The notes: a model not told the origin generated them from the sequence alone. A stretch of 64,000 nt of DNA from DATFDN01 sp963818885 (GCA_963818885.1 CAWFTP010000003.1:868001-932000); one strand, 5' to 3'. Counted from the stretch's first letter, positions 1 through 9,156 are shown. Numbers and translations are program-made.

Positions 1-1017
1 CGCGATCCCGAGACGGACACCGAGGTCCCCCTCTGGGCGCCTCGCAAGGAGATGCGCTGCGCCGAGGCGTCGCGGCTCAGGGATCTCGTCTCGGCGCGTC
101 AAATCGAAGAACATAACCGGCTGCTCTATGTCGCGCTGACCCGCGCGGAGGACCGGCTGATTGTCTGCGGCTGGGAGCCGCAGAAGAGCCCCCCCAAGGA
201 GAGCTGGTACGCCCTGGTTCAGACCGGCTTCGCCGCGCTCGGCGCCGAGAGCTGCCACGGCGTTGCCCAGACCATGCCGCCCGACCGGGCCGAGCGCCAC
301 GCCGAGACCGAGGGCGCGGCGCCGATTCCTGCCTGGGCGGGCGCAGCACCCCTCTGGTGCCCTGCGCCGCCCCCGCCCGAACCGGCGCTCGCCCGACCAC
401 TCGCGCCGAGCAGGCCGGAAGGCACCATACTTGGCCCCGTGCCACCCGCCGCCTCTCCCCTCGCACGGCGCGACCGGGGATCGAGTCGGCGGCGGGGTCA
501 GCTAATCCATGCCCTGCTGCAGCACCTGCCCGATCTGCCCTTTGCCACGCGCCGTGCCGCCGCGCTCAGCTGGCTCGAAAGACCCGGCAACGCCCTCGCC
601 CCCGGCGAGACGGCGAACGTGGCCGAGCAGGTCATGGCGCTCCTCGCCCACCCCGACCTGGCGGCCCTCTTCGGGCCGGGTAGCCGGGCGGAGGTACCGC
701 TCTCCGGCTTGGTGGCGGGTCAGGTCGTCGGCGGGATCGTGGACCGGCTCGCCGTCTGCGATGATCGCGTGCTGGTGGCGGACTACAAGACCGGGCGCGC
801 ACCGCCCCCGGACGCGGCGCGGACGTCCGTGCTCTACCTGCGGCAGATGGCCGCGTATCGTGCGGTCCTTGCCAGCATCTTCCCTGACCGGCGAATCGAA
901 TGCGTTCTGATATGGACCGAGGATGCGCGGCCGATCTGGCTGCCACCCGCCTTGCTCGATGCGCACGGGTTGATCGCGCCTCCCGCCGCGCCCACCTTGC
1001 TCGCGACAAACCTCTGA
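1..1017 (+). CDS. addA: AddA, C-terminal part (double-strand-break repair helicase-nuclease)
   Basis: The frame is open from base 1, so this is the 3' end of a longer gene. The product fits AddA, the UvrD-like helicase plus nuclease subunit of AddAB, which processes double-strand breaks for RecA loading. Near the start, HNRLLYVALTRAEDRLIV is superfamily I helicase motif VI. Near residue 260 of the visible part, the sequence GGIVDRLAV followed by VADYKTGRAPP is the D-x(n)-D-YKT core of the PD-(D/E)XK nuclease domain found at AddA C-termini. trxA starts 10 bases after the stop, an order common in alphaproteobacteria. The frame is clean to its TGA. The upstream helicase domains lie outside the window. 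Confidence 0.9.
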   Translation, partial: RDPETDTEVPLWAPRKEMRCAEASRLRDLVSARQIEEHNRLLYVALTRAEDRLIVCGWEPQKSPPKESWYALVQTGFAALGAESCHGVAQTMPPDRAERHAETEGAAPIPAWAGAAPLWCPAPPPPEPALARPLAPSRPEGTILGPVPPAASPLARRDRGSSRRRGQLIHALLQHLPDLPFATRRAAALSWLERPGNALAPGETANVAEQVMALLAHPDLAALFGPGSRAEVPLSGLVAGQVVGGIVDRLAVCDDRVLVADYKTGRAPPPDAARTSVLYLRQMAAYRAVLASIFPDRRIECVLIWTEDARPIWLPPALLDAHGLIAPPAAPTLLATNL

Positions 1018-1027
1018 GGATCAAGCG

Positions 1028-1354
1028 ATGGGCGAGAACACCAAGCCGGTGACGGACGAGAGCTTCGCGAAGGACGTCCTGGAAGCGGGCAAGCCCGTCC
1101 TTGTCGATTTCTGGGCCGAGTGGTGCGGTCCATGCCGCATGATCGGCCCGGCGCTGGAGGAACTGGCGGGCGAGTTCGCCGGCAAGCTGACTGTCGCGAA
1201 GGTCAATATCGATGAGAATCCGATGACCCCGAACAAATACGCGGTGCGGGGCATTCCCACGCTGATCCTGTTCAAGGACGGCAAGCCCGCCTCGACGCAG
1301 GTCGGGGCACAGCCGAAAAGTCGTCTCAAGGAGTGGATCGCGAGCAATTTGTAG
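1028..1354 (+). CDS. trxA: Thioredoxin
   Basis: A 108-residue cytoplasmic thioredoxin, normal length for the family. The redox-active WCGPC sits at residues 32-36 inside the usual DFWAEWCGPC context, and the cis-proline loop GIPTLILF follows about 40 residues later. It reduces disulfides in client enzymes such as ribonucleotide reductase. GAGGA lies 6 bases upstream of the ATG. It follows addA by 10 bases, so the two are probably co-transcribed. It ends tail-to-tail with the hpnL-like gene, only 5 bases apart, with no room for a separate terminator. Confidence 0.96.
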   Translation: MGENTKPVTDESFAKDVLEAGKPVLVDFWAEWCGPCRMIGPALEELAGEFAGKLTVAKVNIDENPMTPNKYAVRGIPTLILFKDGKPASTQVGAQPKSRLKEWIASNL

Positions 1355-1359
1355 GCCGG

Positions 1360-2334
1360 TCAGCCGGGCGCGGTGCGGAGCCGGCGAAGTTCCATGAACT
1401 GCCAGGTCAGCAGGATCGGCACGCCGACCACGACGTCGCGGCCCCGGCGTATCAGCGATACGGCTAGCGAGAGTTCCGCCGGAATCCCGAACAGGGCCCC
1501 GAGTCCAGCATAGCTCGCCTCCTGGACGCCGGCACTGACCGGCACCAGGAATGTCGCGGCCGTTATTCCGGACAGGAGCGCCTCGATCGCCAAGGCGTCG
1601 TCGAAATCGATACGGACCCGCAGGACGCGGAAGGCGATGTAGGTTGCGACGCCGCTCGCGAGCCAGCCCAGGAGATGCAGCGCGAAGCTCGCGAAGAGCC
1701 GGCCGGGGTGGCGGTACAGCCCCGCCATCTCCGTCTGCAGCGCGACGAGGCCCGCGCGTGCTGCCCCGAACCGGCGGCCAGCGATACGGTCGGCGATCCG
1801 CGAGAACAGCAGCGCCGCGCCGCGCTGCAGCCACACGAATACGGCCAGCCCGAAAATCGCGACACCGAGCCCGGTCTCGATCGTCAAAGTCGCCGCAGCG
1901 GCGTTTGGTACGCGCGCGACAAGGATTGCGAGGCCGATCGCAATGAAGGCAAGCTCGGCAAGGAACTCCGCGGTCACGTCGACGACCGTGGTGGCGGTCG
2001 CGACCGGCCAGGACAGGCCGTGCAGCATCACGGCGCGCGCACCGAAGACGAAGGCGCCGAGTTGGGAGAACGGCAGGCAATTGGCGGAGGCGTCGCGCAC
2101 CATGCGACCCCAGATGAACAGCAGCGGGCGGCGGATCGACGCCGCGCGCGAGACCTGATCCCAGGCAAGGCCGAGCGGCACGAACAGCAGGATTTGCCAT
2201 CCGCAGATGATCGCGAAGCCGGACCAGCCCGCGCGCGCGACTGACTGGGCAACGTTGCCGATCCCGTAGGAGGCGATCAGCGCCACCGCGAGGGTCAAGC
2301 CGAGCAGCGCCAGCGCGATGGAAAGCTTCTTCAC
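1360..2334 (-). CDS. hpnL: HpnL-like / YbhN-type multi-pass membrane protein
   Basis: A 324-residue integral membrane protein of the lysylphosphatidylglycerol synthetase transmembrane (YbhN-like) superfamily. It has an N-terminal hydrophobic segment from residue 3 and about six to eight further hydrophobic helices; no cytoplasmic catalytic domain is visible. The family containing HpnL is found beside hopanoid genes, and this gene is divergent from hpnA with 63 bases between the starts. That context, rather than a diagnostic motif, is why I name it HpnL-like. It probably helps transport or modify a lipid at the inner membrane. The start codon is GTG at 2334. Other YbhN-family paralogs remain possible. 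Confidence 0.7.
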   Translation of the reverse strand: MKKLSIALALLGLTLAVALIASYGIGNVAQSVARAGWSGFAIICGWQILLFVPLGLAWDQVSRAASIRRPLLFIWGRMVRDASANCLPFSQLGAFVFGARAVMLHGLSWPVATATTVVDVTAEFLAELAFIAIGLAILVARVPNAAAATLTIETGLGVAIFGLAVFVWLQRGAALLFSRIADRIAGRRFGAARAGLVALQTEMAGLYRHPGRLFASFALHLLGWLASGVATYIAFRVLRVRIDFDDALAIEALLSGITAATFLVPVSAGVQEASYAGLGALFGIPAELSLAVSLIRRGRDVVVGVPILLTWQFMELRRLRTAPG

Positions 2335-2397
2335 GCGGCGGCTCTACACCACCGCGACCCCGAGCCGCTATACACGCCCGGCAACGCAGGGGCGGAT

Positions 2398-3393
2398 GTG
2401 GACCGGACATTAGTGACAGGCGCGACCGGCTTCGTGGGCTCGGCGGTCGCGCGGGCGCTCGCCGCACGCGGGCACTCCCTGCGGCTGCTGGTCCGCCCGA
2501 CGAGCGACCGGCGCAATATCGCCGATCTGCGCGAAGCCGAGCTCGTCTCGGGCGACCTCACCGATCAGGCAAGCCTCGCGCGCGCCGCCGAGGGATGCCG
2601 CACCGTGTTCCATGTCGCCGCCGATTACCGCATCTGGGTGCCGAACCCGGACACCATGCTACGCGCCAATGTCGCGGGCACCGAGGCAATGCTGCGCACG
2701 GCGCATGCGGCGGGAGCGGAGCGGATCGTCTATTGCAGCTCCGTCGCCGCGCTTGGCCTGCGCGCGGACGGGCAGCCCGCCGACGAGACAACGCCGGTCG
2801 ATCCCGACACCATCATTGGCGTGTACAAGAAGTCGAAATATCAGGCGGAGCAGGCGGCGCTCGCGCTTGCGGGACAGGGCGTGCCGGTCGTCATCGTCAA
2901 CCCGGCGGCGCCGGTCGGCCCGCGCGACATTCGCCCGACGCCGACCGGACGGATGATCCTCGATGCCGCCGCCGGACGGATGCCGGCCTATATCGACACC
3001 GGACTCAACGTCGTGCATGTCGACGACGTCGCCGAAGGACACATCCTGGCCCTCGAACGCGGAAAAATCGGCGAGAAGTACATCCTCGGCGGAGAGAACC
3101 TCGCGTTGCGCGATCTCCTCGGGCTGGTCGCCGAGGTCTCGGGCCGGCGCAAGCCGTCAGTCCGGCTCACACGGGAGATGGTCTGGCCGGTCGCGGTGGC
3201 GATGGAATCGCTCGCCAAGATAGTTCCGTTCGAGCCCCCGGTCACCCGCGATCACCTCCGTATGGCGCGCAAGAAGATGTTCTACTCATCGGCCAAGGCA
3301 GTGCGCGACCTGGGCTACCGGCCGCGGCCGGCGGCCGAGGCGGTGCGCGATGCGGTGGCGTGGTTTCGTGCCAACGGCATGCTGCGCGCATGA
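2398..3393 (+). CDS. hpnA: Hopanoid-associated sugar epimerase HpnA
   Basis: A 331-residue NAD-dependent epimerase/dehydratase (extended SDR). The Rossmann motif TGATGFVG is at residues 7-14 and the catalytic Tyr-x3-Lys (YKKSK) at 143-147, with the upstream CSS of the catalytic Ser region near 113. HpnA heads hopanoid operons and is thought to supply or modify the sugar of the polar head group. The GTG at 2398 is the start. An out-of-register ATG two bases upstream is not used, because the frame starting there closes after three codons. The stop overlaps the hpnB start as ATGA, which indicates translational coupling. Confidence 0.92.
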   Translation: MDRTLVTGATGFVGSAVARALAARGHSLRLLVRPTSDRRNIADLREAELVSGDLTDQASLARAAEGCRTVFHVAADYRIWVPNPDTMLRANVAGTEAMLRTAHAAGAERIVYCSSVAALGLRADGQPADETTPVDPDTIIGVYKKSKYQAEQAALALAGQGVPVVIVNPAAPVGPRDIRPTPTGRMILDAAAGRMPAYIDTGLNVVHVDDVAEGHILALERGKIGEKYILGGENLALRDLLGLVAEVSGRRKPSVRLTREMVWPVAVAMESLAKIVPFEPPVTRDHLRMARKKMFYSSAKAVRDLGYRPRPAAEAVRDAVAWFRANGMLRA

Positions 3394-4496
3394 TCGTCGT
3401 CGCGGCGCTCGCGCTGCTCGTCTGGATCTATCTGGTTTTCGGGCATGGCCGGTTCTGGCAGTTCGGGCCGGTACTCGAGGTCGCGCGGCCTGCCTCCGCT
3501 CCGTCGGTCGCGATCATCGTGCCGGCGCGCAACGAGGCGGGTACCATTGATTCCGCGCTGCGCTCGCTACTGGCGCAGGACTATCCAGGATCGGTTCGCG
3601 TCATCCTGGTGGACGACGAGAGCACCGACGGCACCGACGAGCGCGCGCGCTCTCTCGGCGATCCGCGGCTGACGGTAATCGCCGGACAACCTCGCCCGGC
3701 GGGATGGAGCGGCAAGCTGTGGGCGCTTACCCAGGGAATAGCCGAAGCCGACGAGGCCGACCTGCTGCTGCTGACTGATGCCGATATCGTCCACGACCCG
3801 CAGCATCTTGCGTCGCTGGTGTCGCAGGTCGAGTGCTACGACATGGTTTCCGAGATGGTCGAACTATCCCGCGCGAGCCTTTCCGAAGCCGCGCTCGTTC
3901 CCGCTTTCGTCTTCTTCTTCCAGCTTCTGTACCCGTTCGAATGGGTGAACGATCCGCTGCGCGCGACCGCAGCGGCGGCGGGGGGGACGATCCTCATCCG
4001 GCGTTCCGCGCTCGCGCGGATCGGCGGCATCCAGGCGGTGCGCGGGGCGTTGATCGACGACGTGGCGCTCGCCCGGGCAGTGAAGCGGGGCGGGCCGATC
4101 TGGCTGGGGCACAGCGTCCTCGCGCGCTCGCTACGGCCCTATCCGCGCGTGTCCGACATCTGGCGCATGGTGGCGCGAACCGCCTATGTGCAGCTTCGCT
4201 ATTCACCCCTCTTGCTGGCTCTCTGCGTGGTTGGCATGGCGCTGACCTGGATCGTACCGCCGCTCGCGGCGATCGGCGGACACGGCGCGGCACGCATTCT
4301 CGGCGCGCTCGCCTGGGCGGCGATGGCGTGGTCGTACCTGCCGACTTTGCGCCGCTTCCGCCTCTCGCCGCTCTGGGCACCGTTCCTGCCGCTGGTCGCG
4401 CTGTTCTACACGGCGGCAACGGTCGGCTCGGCGTTCAACCACCATTTCGGGCGCGGGGTGACATGGAAGAGCCGCGCCTATACGGGTTCGGCATGA
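3390..4496 (+). CDS. hpnB: Hopanoid biosynthesis glycosyltransferase HpnB
   Basis: A 368-residue membrane-bound family 2 glycosyltransferase. An N-terminal hydrophobic segment (residues 2-18) precedes the GT-A domain, which has PARNEAGTI near residue 45, VDDEST near 75 and a DAD metal-binding motif at 130-132. The C-terminal third holds three or four transmembrane helices. It probably adds a sugar to a hopanoid precursor at the cytoplasmic membrane face. I chose the ATG at 3390 because it overlaps the hpnA stop (ATGA). The frame runs open upstream through hpnA, but that stretch is out-of-frame shadow. Confidence 0.9.
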   Translation: MIVVAALALLVWIYLVFGHGRFWQFGPVLEVARPASAPSVAIIVPARNEAGTIDSALRSLLAQDYPGSVRVILVDDESTDGTDERARSLGDPRLTVIAGQPRPAGWSGKLWALTQGIAEADEADLLLLTDADIVHDPQHLASLVSQVECYDMVSEMVELSRASLSEAALVPAFVFFFQLLYPFEWVNDPLRATAAAAGGTILIRRSALARIGGIQAVRGALIDDVALARAVKRGGPIWLGHSVLARSLRPYPRVSDIWRMVARTAYVQLRYSPLLLALCVVGMALTWIVPPLAAIGGHGAARILGALAWAAMAWSYLPTLRRFRLSPLWAPFLPLVALFYTAATVGSAFNHHFGRGVTWKSRAYTGSA

Positions 4497-5317
4497 ACGT
4501 CGAGACCTGGTCGGGAAAGGATCGCGGGGACGAGAACTTCCCCGTCGGCTCCTTGCTGATCCGCCGCGCGCTGCGCCCGCACGTGCACGCCTTCTACGCC
4601 TTCGCCCGCAATGCCGACGACATCGCTGACAGCGCCACGCTCGAGGAGGCCGACAAGGTCGCCCGGCTGGGCGTGATGGAGGACGTGCTGCTCGGCCGCA
4701 GCGAAACCGGCTCGCCGTCCGCGCTGGAGCTGCGTGCAAGCCTCGCGGAAACCCGGGTCACACCGCGGCATGCTTGCGACCTGCTGGTGGCGTTCCGCCA
4801 GGACGCGACCAAGCGCCGCTACGCGAGCTGGGACGAGCTCTATGAGTATTGCCGCTATTCGGCAATGCCGGTCGGGCGGCATGTGCTCGACCTGCATGGA
4901 GAGGATGAGGCGACGCACCTGCCGTCCGACGCTCTCTGCACCTCGCTGCAAGTCCTCAATCATTTGCAGGATGCGGGGAAGGACCTCGCCGCGCTCGACC
5001 GGTGCTATCTCCCCGCCGATCTGCTCGCGCGGCACGGCGCGGCGGTCGAGGATTTGCGTGCTCCGCGGGCAAGTCCCGGCCTGCGTGGCGTGTTCGACGC
5101 GCTCCTCGGCGAGGTGGAGATGCTGAACAACGTCGCCGACGACTTGCCGCGCCGCACGAAGGACCGCCGCCTGCGCCTGGAGACGGCGGTGATCGTGGGG
5201 CTTGCCCGTCAGCTTACCCGGCGTCTGCGTGCTCGGGACCCCGTTGCCGGCCGCGTCGCGCTCAGCAAAACCGATGCTGGGTTCAGCGTGTTCTCCTCGC
5301 TCCGGTTCCTGCCGTGA
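4493..5317 (+). CDS. hpnC: Squalene synthase-like HpnC (hydroxysqualene synthase)
   Basis: A 274-residue trans-isoprenyl diphosphate synthase-fold protein. In the three-enzyme bacterial squalene route, HpnC converts presqualene diphosphate to hydroxysqualene. The first Asp-rich motif is DDIAD at residues 42-46. The second region reads QDAGKD, the altered second motif typical of HpnC, followed by DRCYLP. The N-terminal phrase SGKDRGDENFPVGS is characteristic of the family. The ATG at 4493 overlaps the hpnB stop; an in-frame ATG at 4463 would add ten residues and is less likely. The stop overlaps the hpnD start. Confidence 0.93.
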   Translation: MNVETWSGKDRGDENFPVGSLLIRRALRPHVHAFYAFARNADDIADSATLEEADKVARLGVMEDVLLGRSETGSPSALELRASLAETRVTPRHACDLLVAFRQDATKRRYASWDELYEYCRYSAMPVGRHVLDLHGEDEATHLPSDALCTSLQVLNHLQDAGKDLAALDRCYLPADLLARHGAAVEDLRAPRASPGLRGVFDALLGEVEMLNNVADDLPRRTKDRRLRLETAVIVGLARQLTRRLRARDPVAGRVALSKTDAGFSVFSSLRFLP

Positions 5318-6165
5318 CGAGCCCGCTCGGCTGCGCGCCGGAGGACCTCGCCGAGGTCGAAGCGGTGGTCCGCCGCGCCGGCACGTCCTTCTACCGCGGC
5401 ATGCGCGTGCTGGAGCCCGACCGGCGGCACACGATGTATGCGATCTATGCGTTCTGCCGCCTGGTGGACGACATCGCCGACGAGGAAGGCACATTCGAGG
5501 AGAAACGCGCACGGCTCTCCGCGTGGCGAACGCGGATCGACGGGTTGTATCGCGGCGCCGCCGATGGGCCGGTCACTCGGGTCCTGGTCGCGGCGACGGC
5601 GCGCTTCTCCCTTCGCCGCGACGACTTCATCGCGGTGATCGACGGCATGGAGATGGACGCAGGGGCGCCGATCGTCGCGCCGGACCTGGAGACCCTCGAT
5701 CTCTATTGCGATCGCGTCGCCGCCGCGGTCGGTCGGCTCTCGGTGCGGGTGTTCGGCGATTCCTCGCCAGCCGCCGATCGGGTCGCGCACGCACTTGGGC
5801 GGGCCTTGCAACTCACGAACATCTTGCGCGACGTGGCCGAGGATGCCGAACGCGGACGGCTGTACCTGCCGCGCGAGTGGCTGGCGGAGGCGGGCGTTCC
5901 TCCCGACCCGCAGACGGTGATGACGGCACCTGGGCTCGGCTCCGTCTGCGCGCGTGTCGCCGCGCTGGCGCATCAGTATTTCCGCACGGCCGGCGCGGCG
6001 ATGCGCGAATGCGACCGCCGCGCCATGAAGCCGGCGCGGCTGATGGGGGCGACCTACGCGGCGATCCTGGCGCGGCTGGAACGGCGCGGCTGGGACCGTG
6101 TCGCCGAGCGCGTCAGCCTGTCGAAGCCGCGCAAGCTGTGGCTGGCGCTGCGCTACGGGCTATAG
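5314..6165 (+). CDS. hpnD: Presqualene diphosphate synthase HpnD
   Basis: A 283-residue squalene/phytoene synthase family enzyme that condenses two farnesyl diphosphates into presqualene diphosphate, the substrate of HpnC. Both Asp-rich motifs are intact: DDIADE at residues 52-57 and LRDVAEDAERGRLYLP near 171-186. It starts at GTG 5314, overlapping the hpnC stop as GTGA. It is the last gene of the visible hpn operon. The flavin-dependent HpnE that would finish squalene, and squalene-hopene cyclase, are not in this window. Confidence 0.93.
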   Translation: MTSPLGCAPEDLAEVEAVVRRAGTSFYRGMRVLEPDRRHTMYAIYAFCRLVDDIADEEGTFEEKRARLSAWRTRIDGLYRGAADGPVTRVLVAATARFSLRRDDFIAVIDGMEMDAGAPIVAPDLETLDLYCDRVAAAVGRLSVRVFGDSSPAADRVAHALGRALQLTNILRDVAEDAERGRLYLPREWLAEAGVPPDPQTVMTAPGLGSVCARVAALAHQYFRTAGAAMRECDRRAMKPARLMGATYAAILARLERRGWDRVAERVSLSKPRKLWLALRYGL

Positions 6166-6580
6166 CGGGACGCATACCGTCATCGCGAACCCCGGGCAGC
6201 GGGTGAAGCGACCCAGCGCAGTAGCCTCCTGGATCGCCACGGCCGAGCGGGTGAGGAAATTCGAAAGCGGCCACTCTCGCACCCTCTCCGCCCTCGGGCG
6301 GAGAGGGCCGGGGTGAGGTTGGGGAGTCGCGCGTTCGCGGAACACTTGCTGCAAGGACATCAGGATGCGCGGGCCGATCGGGAGCTGGCAACAATTGTCT
6401 CGCGAGCCAGCTAGCGCATGAGGGCGGTTCACGCCCATGCGCTCATCGCGGTGCGCCCCACCTCACCCCGACCCTCTCCGCCCACGCGGAGAGGGAGGAG
6501 TTCTGCCGCGCCGATTTCCTCACACGCCCGCAGCCTTATCGGCGGCCCGCAATGACGCTGCTCTCGGTCGTTATCACGCT
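6166..6580. other. Intergenic region between hpnD and the OmpA-like gene
   Basis: A stretch of 415 bases without a convincing gene. It holds two inverted copies of a REP-like hairpin element (annotated separately). The remaining sequence, about 6166-6270 and 6330-6450, shows no conserved reading frame or RNA gene that I can recognise. It lies downstream of both hpnD and the convergent OmpA-domain gene, so the hairpins may also end both transcripts. Confidence 0.6.
6282..6495. repeat. Pair of inverted REP-like hairpin elements
   Basis: Copy 1 has a perfect 12-base stem, CCCTCTCCGCCC at 6282-6293 and its complement at 6296-6307, followed by CCGGGGTGAGGTTGGGG. Copy 2 is the reverse arrangement: CCCCACCTCACCCCG at 6457-6471, then the stem CCCTCTCCGC at 6472-6481 and GCGGAGAGGG at 6486-6495. 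The two copies face each other with about 165 bases between them, like a bacterial interspersed mosaic element. They sit between convergent genes, the usual place for REP elements, where they may terminate transcription or protect mRNA 3' ends. Confidence 0.75.
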
Positions 6581-6982
6581 CTAGGATGACGGCGTGAGTG
6601 CGATCGTGACGCGGCGGCTCTCCTGCTTCGTCCCGATCGCCGGAACCGCACCTTCCGCCGCTTGCTCGATACGATCCGCCGGGAGTCCGTCGGCGGTGAG
6701 AGCATCGGTGACCACCTGGGCGCGGAGTTGCGTCAGGTAGTGATTGGCCTGTCCGCTGCCCGTCGTATCGGCGTAGCCGATGACGTGCACCTTCATCGCC
6801 GGGTTCGCCTTCGCGGCCTTTGCCGCCGCGCTGATCACCGAGGCGGCCGGCTTGTCGATCGCCGCCGACCATTCCTTGAAGAAGACGATGTAGTTTCGCG
6901 AACTCGTATCGGCCGCGCGCGCGGAAGTCATGGCAGTGACGAAGCCGGCGGCGAGCAGCAGGGCGGCCAGGAAGACGCGCAT
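6581..6982 (-). CDS. Small secreted OmpA-domain protein
   Basis: A 133-residue protein with an N-terminal signal peptide (MRVFLAALLLAAGFVTA, then an Ala-x-Ala type cleavage site before residue 25). The rest is an OmpA C-terminal, peptidoglycan-associating domain. The core VHVIGYADTTGSG followed by LTQLRAQVVTDAL matches the conserved G-x-x-D-x-x-G and L-S-x-x-R-A pattern, and ESRRVTIAL ends the fold. It should sit in the periplasm and bind peptidoglycan, but it lacks a visible lipobox or beta-barrel. I chose the ATG at 6982 because GAGG lies 9 bases upstream; an in-frame ATG at 6997 adds five residues before the signal peptide. Confidence 0.8.
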   Translation of the reverse strand: MRVFLAALLLAAGFVTAMTSARAADTSSRNYIVFFKEWSAAIDKPAASVISAAAKAAKANPAMKVHVIGYADTTGSGQANHYLTQLRAQVVTDALTADGLPADRIEQAAEGAVPAIGTKQESRRVTIALTPSS

Positions 6983-7119
6983 CGAGTGTTGCCTCATGTC
7001 AACGGATTGCCCGGCTGGTTAGCTTGCGGACGCGGCGATTGCAACGGCGGAACGCCGGGGCTTCCTTGCCTTCCCTTCCCCGGCATGCCAGAGCACGACA
7101 GCAGCCTGAGGAGGGCATC

Positions 7120-8302
7120 ATGCAGCGCGACGTCATGGTGGTTTCGGCGGTCCGCACGGCGGTTGGCGACTTCGGGGGCGGGCTCAAGGACGTGCCGCCG
7201 ACCGATCTCGGCGCCCAGGTGGTGCGGGAGGCGCTCTCCCGCGCCCAGGTGAAGGGCGACGAGGTCGAGCACGTCGTCTTCGGCAACGTGATCCATACCG
7301 AGGCGAAGGACATGTACCTGGCCCGCGTCTGCGCGATCAGCGCCGGCGTGACGCAGGACGCCCCCGCCCTGACGCTGAACCGGCTGTGCGGGTCGGGCTT
7401 GCAGGCGATCGTCTCGGCCTCGCAGAGCATCCTGCTGGGCGACGCCGACATTGCGATCGGCGCGGGTGCGGAGAGCATGAGCCGGGCGTCCTACATCGCC
7501 CAGGGCATGCGCTGGGGCGCGCGGATGGGCGACACCGCGATGGTCGACATGATGCTCGCCGCGCTGCACGACCCGTTCAACAACATCCACATGGGGGAGA
7601 CGGCGGAGAACCTCGCCGAGTCGCACCAGATCACCCGCAAACAGCAGGATGAGCTGGCGGTCGAGTTCGCATCGGCGCGCGTCGCGCGCGATCAAGGAGG
7701 GGCGCTTCAAGGAGCAGATCCTCCCCATCCGCATCAAGACCCGCAAGGGCGAGACGGTGTTCGACACCGACGAGCATCCCCGCGCCGACGCCAACGCCGA
7801 GGACCTCGGCAAGCTGCGTGCGGTGTTCCGCAAGGACGGGACGGTCACGGCGGGCAATGCGTCCGGGATCAATGACGGCGCCGCCGCGGTGGTGCTGATG
7901 GAGGCGGCGACCGCGTCGAAGCGCGGGGCGAAGCCGCTCGGGCGGCTGGTCGCGTACGCGCACGCGGGGGTCGATCCCAAGATCATGGGCATCGGCCCGG
8001 TCCCGGCGACGCGGGCCGCGCTGAAGCGCGCGGGGCTGAAGCTGGACGACATCGACGTGATCGAGTCGAACGAGGCGTTCGCCGCGCAGGCCTGCGCGGT
8101 TGCCAAGGACCTCGGCTTCGATCCGGAGAAGACGAACCCGAACGGGTCGGGGATCTCGCTCGGCCACCCGGTCGGCGCGACCGGGACGATGCTGACGGTG
8201 AAGGCGCTCTACGAGCTACAGCGCACCGGCGGCCGCTACGCCCTGGTCACCATGTGCATCGGCGGGGGCCAGGGGATCGCGGCAATTTTCGAGCGGGTGT
8301 AG
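7120..8302 (+). pseudogene. bktB: BktB-like beta-ketothiolase / acetyl-CoA acetyltransferase (one frameshift)
   Basis: A thiolase II homologue of about 393 residues, very like Ralstonia BktB throughout. The acylation Cys is C90 in LNRLCGSGLQAI; the later NEAFAAQ, GHPVGATG and TMCIGGGQG blocks carry the His and second Cys of the active site. It should condense or cleave acyl-CoA and acetyl-CoA in fatty-acid or polyhydroxyalkanoate metabolism. The frame breaks after residue 182 by one extra T at 7666-7667. Removing it reads VESHRRASRAIKEGRF, the expected family sequence, and creates GAGTC. All catalytic blocks are intact, so I suspect a sequencing artefact rather than a dead gene. The start has GAGG upstream. 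Confidence 0.85.
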
Positions 8303-8359
8303 GGGTCTGAATCGCGCGAGGCGAAGTCCGCTCCGCGCCGATACCGGGTCCTCCGTTCC

Positions 8360-9127
8360 TCACATCGCCGTCATACCGCCGTCTACGAACAGCAGGGTGC
8401 CGGTGACGTAGGAGGCCTCGTCTGAGGCCAAGAACAGGATCGCGGCGGCGACCTCCTCAGCCCTGCCCGGGCGCTTCAGCATGGTGCCTTGCGCGGCCTT
8501 GGCGTTGTACTGCTCGACGGTCTCGCCGGCGGCTGCGATGCGGCGCTGATGGAATGGCGTGAAGATCGGGCCGGGGCCGACGGCGTTCACCCGAATGCCG
8601 TCCGGCGCGTGGTCGGCGGCGAGCGCCCGTGTCAAGCCCGCGACCGCGGCCTTGGTGGTGTCGTACTGCAGGTTGCCGCCGCCTGCGACGACGGAACGCA
8701 CGGAGGCGACGTTCACGATGGCGCCGCCCTTGTTGCGGCGCATCAGCGGGACCGCCGCCTTGGCGCAGAAGACGTAGCTCATCAGGTTGACGTTGAGGAT
8801 CTCGTTCCAGCTCGCTGCACTGGCCTCGTCGACCTTCTCGTATTTGCGGATGCCGGCATTGTTGACGAGAATGTCGAGGCGCCCGAACTTCCGCGCCGCA
8901 TCGTTGACGAAGTCGAGGCATGCGGCCTCGGTACCGACGTCGGCCTGCGTGAAGGCGACCCTGGCGCCGGCGCTCTCGAGCTCGGCCGCCACGCGCTGGC
9001 CGCGCTCGCCATCGCGATCGCAGAACGCCACGCGCGCGCCCTCGGCGACGAACCGCCTGACCGTCCCCTCGCCGATCCCCGATGCCCCGCCCGTCACCGC
9101 CGCGACCTTGCCGTCGAGCGCTCCCAT
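8360..9127 (-). CDS. Short-chain dehydrogenase/reductase
   Basis: A 255-residue classical SDR. It has the cofactor motif TGGASGIGEG near residue 12, NNAG near 89, the catalytic Ser in VASVRS and YDTTK for Tyr-x3-Lys, and ends with the usual VDGG. The substrate cannot be told from sequence; such enzymes oxidise or reduce hydroxyl and keto groups with NAD(P)H. It converges on the thiolase gene, with 57 bases between their stops, and lies just downstream of the antitoxin gene on the same strand. Confidence 0.88.
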   Translation of the reverse strand: MGALDGKVAAVTGGASGIGEGTVRRFVAEGARVAFCDRDGERGQRVAAELESAGARVAFTQADVGTEAACLDFVNDAARKFGRLDILVNNAGIRKYEKVDEASAASWNEILNVNLMSYVFCAKAAVPLMRRNKGGAIVNVASVRSVVAGGGNLQYDTTKAAVAGLTRALAADHAPDGIRVNAVGPGPIFTPFHQRRIAAAGETVEQYNAKAAQGTMLKRPGRAEEVAAAILFLASDEASYVTGTLLFVDGGMTAM

Positions 9128-9156
9128 GTTCCCCGCCTTTCGTTGTACGCCGCCTT

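Noticed and set aside
632..2467. Long open frame on the minus strand across addA and hpnL-like genes
   Set aside because: Arg/Ala/Pro-rich composition with no domain; it is antisense shadow typical of high-GC DNA.
2595..3389. Upstream extension of the hpnB frame through hpnA
   Set aside because: It translates hpnA out of frame; HpnB homology starts at 3390.
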